NCBI GenBank assembly: GCA_026702745.1
Contig: JAPPBT010000065.1
Span: forward strand, 62,001-126,000
Direction: 5' to 3'
Length of the DNA stretch: 64,000 nucleotides
DNA from: Gemmatimonadota bacterium
GTDB lineage: Bacteria; JAAXHH01
Below are positions 1 through 7,110 of this stretch, one piece after another (position 1 is the stretch's first letter; each line of letters begins with the position of its first letter). The notes under the pieces were generated by a model, which ran no database searches, was not told the DNA's origin, and was given only the letters and a program-made list of their open reading frames with translations. The position numbers and the translations under genes are program-made.

Positions 1-598
1 GGTACCGGCCCTGGAAGGCGAGAGGCCACATCCCGGCGGCCTTGATCTCCTCGCACAGGGCGATGAACTCCTCCCAGGTCGTCGCCGGCTCCCAGCCGTT
101 TTCCTCGAACATGTTCTTGTTGTACCAGACGGCGTATGCCGAGGCCATCAGGGGGATGCCGTAGGTCTTTCCCTTGTGGGTGTACTGGGCCAGGGTCCCG
201 GGCAGGAACGATTCGCGCCAGGCGCGGTCGCCCTCCCAGTTGGGCTGGTCGAGGAACTCGTCCAGGGGCAGCAGGTCGCCGTTGCGGATGAGCGCCCAGT
301 AGTTGAGGCGTGCGTTGGTGACCTCGGGGAAGGACCGTTCCAGGATGCGCACCCGCACCTTGTCGTGGATGCGCGGATCGCCGTAGAGGTCGATCACCAC
401 GCCTTCGTGCTCCTGTTCGTAGGTCCGGGCGCACGCGAGGAAGAACTCCAGTCCCTGGCCGCCCTCGAAGAGGGGGACCTCGACACGGATCGGGGGCTGC
501 GCCTGCGGTGCCCGATCCTGCCGCTGGTCCTGCGCTTCGGCAACAGCCGCTAATGACGTGAGTGTACTGAACAGCAGGAGGAATCGGAACAGGATCAT
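1..598 (-). CDS. ABC transporter substrate-binding protein, family 1 type (partial, 3' end outside window)
   Basis: Reading the minus strand from an ATG at 598 gives an open frame of 199 codons that runs off the left edge, so only the N-terminal half is present. It begins with a hydrophobic signal peptide (about residues 1-23, ending near AEAQD), followed by sequence typical of periplasmic sugar-binding proteins: PLFEGGQGLEFF, a TYEQEHEGVVIDLYGDPR strand-helix, and the family hallmark GIPLMASAYAVWYNKNMFEENGWEPATTWEEF. It would bind a solute, probably a sugar, for an ABC importer whose permeases should lie beyond the left edge. No clear Shine-Dalgarno precedes the ATG, but a good promoter lies about 45 bp upstream. 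The family is clear; the substrate is unknown. Confidence 0.85.
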   Translation of the reverse strand, partial: MILFRFLLLFSTLTSLAAVAEAQDQRQDRAPQAQPPIRVEVPLFEGGQGLEFFLACARTYEQEHEGVVIDLYGDPRIHDKVRVRILERSFPEVTNARLNYWALIRNGDLLPLDEFLDQPNWEGDRAWRESFLPGTLAQYTHKGKTYGIPLMASAYAVWYNKNMFEENGWEPATTWEEFIALCEEIKAAGMWPLAFQGRY

Positions 599-642
599 GG
601 TTGAATAGCCGATGGATGCGACCTACAGGGTCAGGTAGGATC

Positions 643-671
643 AATGTAGGATGCGCTGAATATCCTGTCAA
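643..671 (-). promoter_or_regulatory. Sigma70-type promoter for the substrate-binding protein gene
   Basis: On the minus strand TTGACA (671-666) is followed after exactly 17 bp by TACATT (648-643), a 6/6 and 4/6 match. It points at the solute-binding protein starting at 598, leaving a leader of roughly 35-40 nt. Confidence 0.55.
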
Positions 672-819
672 CGCCACCCACGTTGTCCCGTAGTTCGCGC
701 TCCGGGTCCTCTCCGGTCCTTCCCTGATCCGCTCGCGGTCCGCCCCCATCCGCCCCCGGTCCGCCCTGGTGGCCGCCTCGCTAAGCTCCCGCTTACGCCC
801 CAGACCCACGCAGAACCGG

Positions 820-849
820 TTGACAGGCACGGGACGGCCGTTCTACATT
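820..849 (+). promoter_or_regulatory. Candidate promoter for the PLP aminotransferase
   Basis: TTGACA at 820-825 and TACATT at 844-849, separated by 18 bp, lie about 75 bp upstream of the aminotransferase start at 927. Confidence 0.45.
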
Positions 850-926
850 CCGAGGTCGACATACCTGTGCATCGAGAATCTGAAATACCCACAACGGCGG
901 AACCGCCACCTTACAGGAGCAGGTCC

Positions 927-2066
927 ATGCGTGAGATTAATTTCGGCGCGGGGAGACCCGATCCGCTGTCCTTCCCTTCGGACGCGCTGGCGGAGGCCGC
1001 CGCGAAAGTCATCAGGGCCCGGGGCCCGGAACTGGTGAATTACCCGGACGGCCGCGGTTACGAACCCTTGCGGGCCATCGCGTCGGAGCGCTTCGAACGC
1101 GGCGGTGGCCGGGCGGTGCCCCTGGAAGAGATCGTGCTGACGTCCGGTTCCATGCAGGCGCTCCAGTTGATCACGGAGGCCTTCGCGTCGCAGGGAGATA
1201 CGATCGTCGCGGAAGCCTTCACCTACGGCGGATCGCTGAGCGTGTTCCGGAGCCGGCAGGTGCGCATCGCGCCGGCGCCTGTCGACGATCAGGGGCTCGT
1301 GCCGGATGAACTGGAGACCGTGCTCAAAGGGCTTGTCGAGGCGGGCACGCCGCCGAAGTTCATCTACACCATCCCCACCCATCACAATCCCACCGGCTCC
1401 ATCCTGTCCCTGGAGCGTCGCAAGCGCCTCCTCGAACTGGCGGGGGAGTTCGACACGCTGGTCGTCGAAGACCACTGTTACGCCGATCTCGTTTTCCAGT
1501 CCGATCCGGTGCCGCCGAACCTGTACCACCTCGATGAAGACGGCCGGGTCGTATACGTCGGCTCCTTTTCCAAGATCCTCGGACCGGGCGTCCGGCAGGG
1601 CTACTTCATGGCGCCGGAGGCACTGCAGCAGCGGATCATGGCGAACAAGATGGACGGCGGGACCAACGCGCTGGCGAGCATGATCGTGGCCGAATACCTG
1701 GGCGATCATCTCTGGGATCACATCCGCGAAGTGAACGAGGTCATGAAGGCGCGCAAGGACGCCCTGGTCGAATCACTGGCGACCCACTTCAGTGATCTGG
1801 GCGAGGAGGTGTGGTGGACGGATCCGCCCGGCGGCATGTTCGTATGGGTGCGCATCCCCTCGGCGACGGACACGCGGAAAGCGCTGCAACTGGCGGCAGG
1901 GCGCGGGGTTTACTACAGTCTCGGACAGTCCTTCAGCGCCGCGAACGAGGACATCCCTTACCTGCGCATTGCATTCGGGTTCCCCACGATCGAGGATATC
2001 CGCGAAGGCGTGCCCATCCTCGCCGAGTGCATCAAGGAAGCCCAGGGCAAGGGCCTGGCGGCGTAG
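927..2066 (+). CDS. PLP-dependent aminotransferase, class I/II (2-aminoadipate/MocR-like)
   Basis: This fold-type I aminotransferase of 379 residues transfers an amino group between an amino acid and a 2-oxo acid. Visible motifs are NYPDGRGYEPLR near the N terminus, TSGSMQALQL in the cofactor-binding glycine/serine region, IPTHHNPTG (substrate and PLP binding), VVEDHCYADL, and the Schiff-base lysine in SFSKILGPGVRQGY (about Lys216). The frame is open 60 bp further upstream, but ATG at 927 is preferred because CAGGAG lies 8 nt before it and the protein then begins MREINFGAGRPDPLSFP, as expected for the family. Substrate cannot be assigned. It stands alone between a divergent transporter gene and a convergent small membrane-protein gene. 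Confidence 0.88.
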   Translation: MREINFGAGRPDPLSFPSDALAEAAAKVIRARGPELVNYPDGRGYEPLRAIASERFERGGGRAVPLEEIVLTSGSMQALQLITEAFASQGDTIVAEAFTYGGSLSVFRSRQVRIAPAPVDDQGLVPDELETVLKGLVEAGTPPKFIYTIPTHHNPTGSILSLERRKRLLELAGEFDTLVVEDHCYADLVFQSDPVPPNLYHLDEDGRVVYVGSFSKILGPGVRQGYFMAPEALQQRIMANKMDGGTNALASMIVAEYLGDHLWDHIREVNEVMKARKDALVESLATHFSDLGEEVWWTDPPGGMFVWVRIPSATDTRKALQLAAGRGVYYSLGQSFSAANEDIPYLRIAFGFPTIEDIREGVPILAECIKEAQGKGLAA

Positions 2067-2069
2067 GCG

Positions 2070-2336
2070 TCATTCGCTGTCGTTACCGGGTACACGCAGA
2101 AAACCCTCGACCCTTCCGAGTCGGGTGTTGATGTTGTCGAGACGATTGTTCATATCTCTCATCGCCGCACGGATTTCTGTGAGGTCGGTCCGAATCTCAT
2201 TCCTGAATCCCTGGTCTTCCCGATCCAGATAAGTAAGCGTTGCGATGAACAAGATGCCCAGGGTCACAATGAACATTCCAACGGCAGTTACGATCTGTGC
2301 GCCGAAGGTCAAGTTATCACGGGATATCTCGGTCAT
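2070..2336 (-). CDS. Small membrane-anchored coiled-coil protein, unknown function
   Basis: This is an 88-residue protein with one predicted membrane segment (about residues 14-36, AQIVTAVGMFIVTLGILFIA) followed by a charged helical region (about 40-80) with heptad-like repeats (IRTDLTEIRAAMRDMNNRLDNINTRL), consistent with a membrane-tethered coiled coil. AAGGAGT sits 6 nt before the ATG, supporting a real gene. Its stop lies 3 bp from the convergent aminotransferase stop. No family assignment is possible, though such short TM-plus-coiled-coil proteins are common. Confidence 0.7.
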   Translation of the reverse strand: MTEISRDNLTFGAQIVTAVGMFIVTLGILFIATLTYLDREDQGFRNEIRTDLTEIRAAMRDMNNRLDNINTRLGRVEGFLRVPGNDSE

Positions 2337-2458
2337 CGTCTGACTCCTTGGACGTATAACGCCCTCAATACTGTCCTGCCTTCCCTACAAGCCAGCCTTC
2401 CCTTCGAATGGGTCCATACTTGAATCGTCGGAATCGAAACCCACGATCTCGTTATGGA

Positions 2459-2492
2459 TTCAAAAAAAACTTAAAAAAACACAAAAAACCTG
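2459..2492 (-). terminator. T-rich tract after the P-loop kinase-like gene
   Basis: Just downstream of the stop at 2514, the minus strand carries three runs of six to eight T residues within about 33 nt. It is the most AT-rich spot in this part of the window. No strong hairpin precedes it, so termination is only a suggestion. Confidence 0.25.
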
Positions 2493-2513
2493 TAACTTCC
2501 CCCTACACCACCC

Positions 2514-3224
2514 CTACACCATCTTCCTTACCCCGTGCTCGTACCTGACTTCGTAGTCCCAATCTGGCACCGGCATGGCCCGCATGGCCAGTTCGCCGTC
2601 GGTCACCAGCGGATCGGTCTTCAGCAGCAGTTCGTCCAGTGTTTCCGCGGGTGATTTTTCGGTCGTATCCAGTGTGATCAGGTGTCCGTTGCGCGTAAGG
2701 AGCGACCGGTCGACCTCGTCCTCGAAGCGTTTCTTGAGATCGGGGATGTCCTTCTCGTCGATGATCTGGTACTCGTGGGGATCAGTGCGCATGCGCTCGC
2801 GGATCGCTTCGTCGTCGGCGGTGAGGTGGATCAGCACGACGTCGGGCAGCCGGGCTTCAAGGACCAGCACCTCGTAGTGCCGCTGGTTGTGTTGGACGTA
2901 GTTGGGGTAGTAGGGATTCCCCTCCACGCTGCCGTATACGTCGCAGTAGACCTTCTCCTCGATGTGCCAGCCGGCGATCAGGGTGTGGGGGTAGTTGCGG
3001 ATGACCTCCACGTGGTAGTGCAGTTGCATCCGCTGCATGCGTTCTTTCACGTCGTCGGGATAGTGGACGTACTGGGCCCGGGAAACGGGACTCAGGGAAG
3101 CGTCCGGTATGGTAAAGTGATCGTCGAGGTGGGTCCGGCGCCGCCGTTTCTGGTAATAGGCGTCCAGGTGATCGATCAGGGTAGACTTGCCGGCGTACTC
3201 GATACCGACGAAAATGGACCGCAT
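2514..3224 (-). CDS. P-loop NTPase, nucleotide-kinase-like
   Basis: This 236-residue protein opens with a strand and Walker A-like loop, IFVGIEYAGKSTLIDHL (GxxxxGKS), followed by a basic stretch YYQKRRRRTH. Further on are the hydrophobic strand LPDVVLIHLTADDEAIRERMR, which resembles the LID/strand region of thymidylate or adenylylsulfate kinases, and TLDTTEKSPAETLDELL. ATG at 3224 is preferred over upstream alternatives because GGAAAGGAG precedes it at normal spacing and Walker A then begins at residue 4. It lies about 60 bp downstream of a creatininase-family gene on the same strand. The substrate to be phosphorylated is unknown. Confidence 0.65.
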   Translation of the reverse strand: MRSIFVGIEYAGKSTLIDHLDAYYQKRRRRTHLDDHFTIPDASLSPVSRAQYVHYPDDVKERMQRMQLHYHVEVIRNYPHTLIAGWHIEEKVYCDVYGSVEGNPYYPNYVQHNQRHYEVLVLEARLPDVVLIHLTADDEAIRERMRTDPHEYQIIDEKDIPDLKKRFEDEVDRSLLTRNGHLITLDTTEKSPAETLDELLLKTDPLVTDGELAMRAMPVPDWDYEVRYEHGVRKMV

Positions 3225-3286
3225 GTATTGCTCCTTTCCACAGTGAAACGCTTCAGTTAGACGCTTCGATTTGTATTCAGTAGTAT

Positions 3287-4012
3287 TCAGTGCTGCAGTA
3301 ATTCGACCCACGCATCGACGACTGCCTCGACCATGGCCTCCCCGTGCCCCGCATTGGCCGTCCAGCTGTTCCGGTCTTCGTCCTGCCGGCAGTACCACGG
3401 CGCGTTTTCGTCGAGGCGGCCCTGGTCCACCAGTTCAGGGCGCGTAGCCAGCAGGAAGGAAGTCTCGTTGTATCCGGCGTGGTCGCCGCCGGCGGGCGGG
3501 GATGCGGCGGGAAGGATCATGGGGTGGACCTGGACTCGGCCAAACCGGCGGGCCTCTCGGGACATCCCGGCGTCCGCCCACCATCCCCGGGGCTTGCCTT
3601 CGGCCAGGACCAATTCGAAGGACAGTTCCGCCGCGGCTTTCTTGAATGCCAGTGCCAGCGGGGCCTCCATGCCCTGGTGCATGATCATCACGTAGACCCG
3701 CCCGAAGCCCATCTCCAGGAAGTTGCGCAGGATCGACTTCACGTACGACCCGAAGGCATCGTAATCGGGGTCGATGGTGCCGTCCTCGGGACCGCCCAGC
3801 GCGTAACCGGTGGGACCGAAATCGAAGGGCGGCGAGATGACCGCGTCCAGGCGCTTCGCCACGCGCGCGCAGATCTCCTCCACGATGATGGTGTCGTGAC
3901 CGATGGCCATGTGGGGGCCGTGGGTCTCGATGCAGCCGGCGGGGACCAGCAGCGGGTCGCCCCGCTTTACCGCCTCGTGCAGTTGATGGGGAAGCATGTG
4001 CTTCAGGTACAT
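3287..4012 (-). CDS. Creatininase-family amidohydrolase
   Basis: This protein of about 241 residues belongs to the creatininase/FAPy-deformylase family of metal-dependent amidohydrolases. Conserved elements are LLVPAGCIETHGPHMAIGHDTIIVEEI (acidic and His metal ligands), the ISPPFDFGPTGYALGGPEDGTID segment, YVMIMHQGMEAPLALAFKKA in place of the usual NGHGGN loop, and HAGYNETSFLLATRPELVD near the C terminus. The loop substitution makes creatininase activity itself uncertain. ATG at 4012 has AGGA just upstream; in-frame alternatives are ATG at 4045 and TTG at 4072. It follows a PhyH gene on the same strand and precedes the P-loop protein. Confidence 0.75.
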   Translation of the reverse strand: MYLKHMLPHQLHEAVKRGDPLLVPAGCIETHGPHMAIGHDTIIVEEICARVAKRLDAVISPPFDFGPTGYALGGPEDGTIDPDYDAFGSYVKSILRNFLEMGFGRVYVMIMHQGMEAPLALAFKKAAAELSFELVLAEGKPRGWWADAGMSREARRFGRVQVHPMILPAASPPAGGDHAGYNETSFLLATRPELVDQGRLDENAPWYCRQDEDRNSWTANAGHGEAMVEAVVDAWVELLQH

Positions 4013-4081
4013 GGATTCCTGCCGGGCAACATTTGGGTCAGGCATTCGATGGGGCTTGCGATCGGTTTTCAACCGGGCTAG

Positions 4082-4141
4082 TGATCAGGCCACCGATCAG
4101 GCCACAGATCGGGCTTTTGATCGGGCTTCCGATCAGGCTTC
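4082..4141. repeat. Five tandem copies of a 12-bp unit at the 3' end of the PhyH gene
   Basis: Five adjacent imperfect copies of a 12-mer of form nGATCRGGCYnn occupy 4082-4093, 4094-4105, 4106-4117, 4118-4129 and 4130-4141. The first four lie downstream of the PhyH stop (4133-4135); the last overlaps its final codons. It resembles replication slippage. Confidence 0.8.
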
Positions 4142-4981
4142 TATAGTATGGGTGTGCTGCGCCACGTCGAGTCCGTGCCGCTCGGCCCATTCCCGGATGG
4201 GCCAGTCGATGCCGTCGGGCGCCTCGCGACCTTCGGAGTCCACGGTGGCGCCCAGCAACTGGCGTCCGATGTCGTCGGTATCAGCGAGCAGGCCGGCATC
4301 GGGCTGCGGCACGCCGTTGTGGAACCGCATGTAGTGGTCCGGCTTGATCCAGCGGTAGTGGTAACCGTAGATGACAACTTTGGCGATCTGTTTGGCGAAG
4401 TTCAGTCCGGCTGCGTGGTAGGTCCGGTTTTCGAAGAGGAAGGCGTCGCCTGCCCGAAGGACCGGCTGCACGTATTCGTCCGGATGGATCTGGCCCTTTC
4501 GTATCGGCAGCGCGGACTTCATGTTGTTGCTGCCGCGGACGAACATGGTCGCCCCCGTGTCCGGTTCGGGAAATTCCGTCAGGCAGTAGCCGATCTTCAG
4601 GCCGACGAAGGGAAGCACCACGTGGCCCACGTCCAGCGAAACGCCCACGTCGCGGTGCCAGTTGACCTGGCCGGTATCGCCGGGCGCCTCCGGGTGCTTG
4701 TAGATGAGCGCGGTATTCGTGATGTGGATGTTGAAACCGAGCAGCGCCACGATCAGCGGGACCGTGCGCTCGTTCGTTACGAGGTCCAGAAAGGGCTGTT
4801 CCTGCACGAGACCGGGACGGCGGTGGGCGTAGTAGTCGGGATACTCGAAGCCTTCCATGAGCCGGTCGCCCGTCTCTGTGAGCGCTTCGATCTGCGCAGG
4901 GTCCAGCGCGCCCGGGACGACGAGGTAGCCGTCCTCCTCGAAGCTACGGCGCTGGGATGGGGTCAGTGGCGTGGGACGCAT
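4133..4981 (-). CDS. Phytanoyl-CoA dioxygenase (PhyH) family protein
   Basis: This 282-residue protein belongs to the non-heme Fe(II)/2-oxoglutarate-dependent PhyH family. The N terminus has the family signature SFEEDGYLVVPGALDPAQIEAL. The iron facial triad is visible as H-x-D in NWHRDVGVSLD and a distal His in NRTYHAAGLNF; an Arg/Lys for 2-oxoglutarate follows in the KVVIYGYHYRWIKPDHY region. Between them are CLTEFPEPDTGATMFVRGSN and RAGDAFLFE, characteristic strands of the jelly roll. Substrate is unknown; family members hydroxylate lipids, ectoine or small natural products. GGAG lies 7 nt before the ATG. A perfect palindrome lies about 60 bp upstream. Confidence 0.85.
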   Translation of the reverse strand: MRPTPLTPSQRRSFEEDGYLVVPGALDPAQIEALTETGDRLMEGFEYPDYYAHRRPGLVQEQPFLDLVTNERTVPLIVALLGFNIHITNTALIYKHPEAPGDTGQVNWHRDVGVSLDVGHVVLPFVGLKIGYCLTEFPEPDTGATMFVRGSNNMKSALPIRKGQIHPDEYVQPVLRAGDAFLFENRTYHAAGLNFAKQIAKVVIYGYHYRWIKPDHYMRFHNGVPQPDAGLLADTDDIGRQLLGATVDSEGREAPDGIDWPIREWAERHGLDVAQHTHTIEA

Positions 4982-5040
4982 GGCGTGCTCCGGCGTTTCT
5001 GTTGCGGTTGTCGTCTGTGATCGTTTCAGACTAACGTGCT

Positions 5041-5060
5041 AATTGTACAATTGTACAATT
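5041..5060. promoter_or_regulatory. Perfect 20-bp palindrome, candidate operator upstream of the PhyH gene
   Basis: AATTGTACAATTGTACAATT at 5041-5060 is its own reverse complement and contains two overlapping TTGTACAA half-palindromes. It is AT-rich within a GC-rich intergenic region, 60-80 bp upstream of the PhyH start at 4981, where a repressor or activator would act. GntR-type regulators bind sites with a TGTACA-like core, but no regulator gene lies next to it. Confidence 0.6.
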
Positions 5061-5213
5061 GATATGCCGGTAACCGATACGGGGAGCGACGCACCGCGTA
5101 TCGTTACTGCAGAATGAAGCGCACAGGATGGTTCGTTGCCGCGAGACATCCCGGCCTGCCGGATATTCTTCATTATAAGCCGGCGAAACCCGGACGCAAG
5201 GCGGAAATGCCCG

Positions 5214-5828
5214 TCACAGCGGCATGCGCCAGATCAACTGAAGCTCGTCGGGGAACTCCTCGTAGACGTTGGAAATGATGGCGCCCAGGCGGCACCCCTG
5301 GCGGGCATAGAACCGGCACGCGGGCACGTTGGTATTCTGGGTTTCGATCTTGATCTCGACACAACCGTGGCGTCGTCCCCAATCCACCGTGGCTTCGAAA
5401 AGCTGCCGTCCCACGCCGGTCCCGCGATGGTCGGGGTGGACGCGCAGGTCCCACAGTACCAGGAGGTCGTCCCGCCCTTCCAGCATGTTCACGTTCGGCG
5501 TGCGACGGGCCAGCAACGCGCCGCCCACCCGCCGGGAACCGTCGTAGGCTGCGAGCAATCCCCACGCCGATGTGTCCCACCGGTCGAGCCACCGCGCGGG
5601 CCACCGGGCAGGCCCTTCTTCGGAGGTCTGATCGTAGTCCTTGACGTAAGGGGGATCCTCCGGTTCTTCCACCAGCGCGATACCCCCCAGGCCGCCGTCC
5701 GCCGGGTCGGCCCGGAAACGGGATCTCACCTCGTAGGCGATGGGTACACGGCCGTGTTCGGCCAGCATAGTCAAGGGTTCTTCGATGATCTTCAAAATGT
5801 AATACTCGGCGTAAGGTCCCGCGTGCAC
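5214..5828 (-). CDS. GNAT-family N-acetyltransferase
   Basis: This 204-residue acetyltransferase transfers an acetyl group from acetyl-CoA to an unknown amine. The CoA-binding motif A appears as VLWDLRVHPDHRGTGVGRQLFEATVDWGRRHGC, followed by IKIETQNTNVPACRFYARQGCRLGAI, the usual motif B. The N-terminal part (RVPIAYEVRSRF) resembles a subgroup that includes streptothricin-acetyltransferase-like proteins, so the long start, a GTG at 5828, is preferred; an in-frame ATG at 5768 would remove the first strand. It lies upstream of the PhyH gene on the same strand, separated by the palindrome. Confidence 0.8.
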   Translation of the reverse strand: MHAGPYAEYYILKIIEEPLTMLAEHGRVPIAYEVRSRFRADPADGGLGGIALVEEPEDPPYVKDYDQTSEEGPARWPARWLDRWDTSAWGLLAAYDGSRRVGGALLARRTPNVNMLEGRDDLLVLWDLRVHPDHRGTGVGRQLFEATVDWGRRHGCVEIKIETQNTNVPACRFYARQGCRLGAIISNVYEEFPDELQLIWRMPL

Positions 5829-5854
5829 CCCGGCGGCAACGCGCTACGTAGATT

Positions 5855-7015
5855 TTAGAGCTTGGCCACCAGGAGCGTCACGTCGTCCACAAACGGCACG
5901 CCCTGGCTGAACGCCTCGACGGCATCGATGATCTGCTGCTTCAGGTCCGACGGCGGCCGGTGTCCGTGGGACTCCACGACCTCCCGCAGGCGGTCTTCGC
6001 CGAAGGTTTCTTCGGTGGCGTTCTCCGCTTCGACGATCCCGTCCGAAAACAGGACCAGGGCGTCGCCCGGGCTCCACGGCCGTTCCACGGCCTCGAAGGT
6101 CGTGTCGGCGTCGATCCCCAGCAGGGGGCCGGTGGACTCCAGGGGCTCGGCCGTGTGCGTGTCCGCACGGTAGTGAAGGGGAAAGTGATGGCCTGCGTTG
6201 GCGTAAGCGTACCGCTGTGCGTCCGGATCGATCACCAGGTAGCAGGCCGTCATGAACAGCCAGTCGGGACCGGTCGTCTGCACGATCCGGTTGAGGGCGT
6301 CCATGACCGGGGCGACGTCCGGGTCGATCCGGGTCTGGGTGGCCCGGCAACTGCGGGCCATGGCCATGATCAGGCTCGCGTTGAACCCGTGGCCGGTGAC
6401 GTCGCCGATCAGCAGGCCGACCCGCTCGTCGGGCAATACGAAATAGTCGTAGTAGTCGCCCCCCACGTTCTCGGCCGGACGGCAGTAGCCGGTGAACTGC
6501 ATGCCGGCGTGCTGAAGGTCCTCCTGGGGCAGCATGGAACGCTGGATCTCGTAGGCGCGCTGGATATCCTGCTTGAGGCGCTCGTCCGCCTTGATCTGCT
6601 CCTGTGCCGCCTCGAGCTGTTTCAGATGGCGCGTCTCCAGCGCCCGTTTGATGGCCGTGACCAGGAGACCGGTGGTGTCGTCGGCGCGGCCCGATTTCTC
6701 CACGTAGCTGAAAGCGCCCGCTTCCATGCAGTTGACGATATTGGGCTGGGTCCCGTACGCGGTCAGCACGACGCATTCCGGCGGAGACTCGAGGGCCCGG
6801 ATGCGCCGGATCGCTTCGAGTCCGCCTTCCCGGTCCGTTTCGATCCACATGTCGATCACCGCCACGTCGACGGCGCCGCGTGCGTTGCCGATCCGGTCCA
6901 CGCCTTCGTCCACGCCGCCGGCGCAGATCACGTCGAAATCCGGTTCCAGGTCGAGGGAAACGGCGTCGGTGATGGCGGGGTCGTCATCGAGGAGGAGTAC
7001 GAGGGGTTTGGCCAT
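5855..7015 (-). CDS. Response regulator with SpoIIE/RsbU-type PP2C phosphatase output domain
   Basis: This 386-residue protein has a receiver domain (about 1-125; acidic pocket LLLDDDP, phosphoacceptor Asp55 in VIDMWIE, Thr in VLTAYGT, Lys in YVEKSG). A short helical linker (about 130-165, EAAQEQIKADERLKQDIQRAYEIQRSML) leads to a PP2C domain (about 170-386) with the metal-binding signatures GGDYYDYF, IGDVTGHGFNASLIMAM and LFSDGIVEAEN. Such proteins dephosphorylate anti-sigma-factor antagonists in partner-switching circuits. It is the last gene of the leuC-leuD-kinase cluster, 95 bp after the histidine kinase, which is the obvious phosphodonor. No RsbV/RsbW-like partner is present in the window. 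Confidence 0.92.
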   Translation of the reverse strand: MAKPLVLLLDDDPAITDAVSLDLEPDFDVICAGGVDEGVDRIGNARGAVDVAVIDMWIETDREGGLEAIRRIRALESPPECVVLTAYGTQPNIVNCMEAGAFSYVEKSGRADDTTGLLVTAIKRALETRHLKQLEAAQEQIKADERLKQDIQRAYEIQRSMLPQEDLQHAGMQFTGYCRPAENVGGDYYDYFVLPDERVGLLIGDVTGHGFNASLIMAMARSCRATQTRIDPDVAPVMDALNRIVQTTGPDWLFMTACYLVIDPDAQRYAYANAGHHFPLHYRADTHTAEPLESTGPLLGIDADTTFEAVERPWSPGDALVLFSDGIVEAENATEETFGEDRLREVVESHGHRPPSDLKQQIIDAVEAFSQGVPFVDDVTLLVAKL

Positions 7016-7110
7016 AACACACTCAGACCGTCAAAGCGTTTTGCCCGTTCGGCAGTCGGCACCGACTTAACTCGTCAAAGAGTGTCGCCCGTTCGGCGGT
7101 CGGAACCGAC

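Larger units (their letters stand above)
599..926. other. Intergenic region between divergent genes
   Basis: This 328 bp region separates the leftward solute-binding protein gene from the rightward aminotransferase gene. It holds the two divergent promoters annotated at 643-671 and 820-849. No RNA gene or convincing additional open frame was seen in it. Confidence 0.5.

Noticed and set aside
2420-2460. tRNA-like TTCGATTCC sequence on the minus strand
   Set aside because: The flanking bases do not form a full T stem and there is no anticodon or D arm at the right distance.
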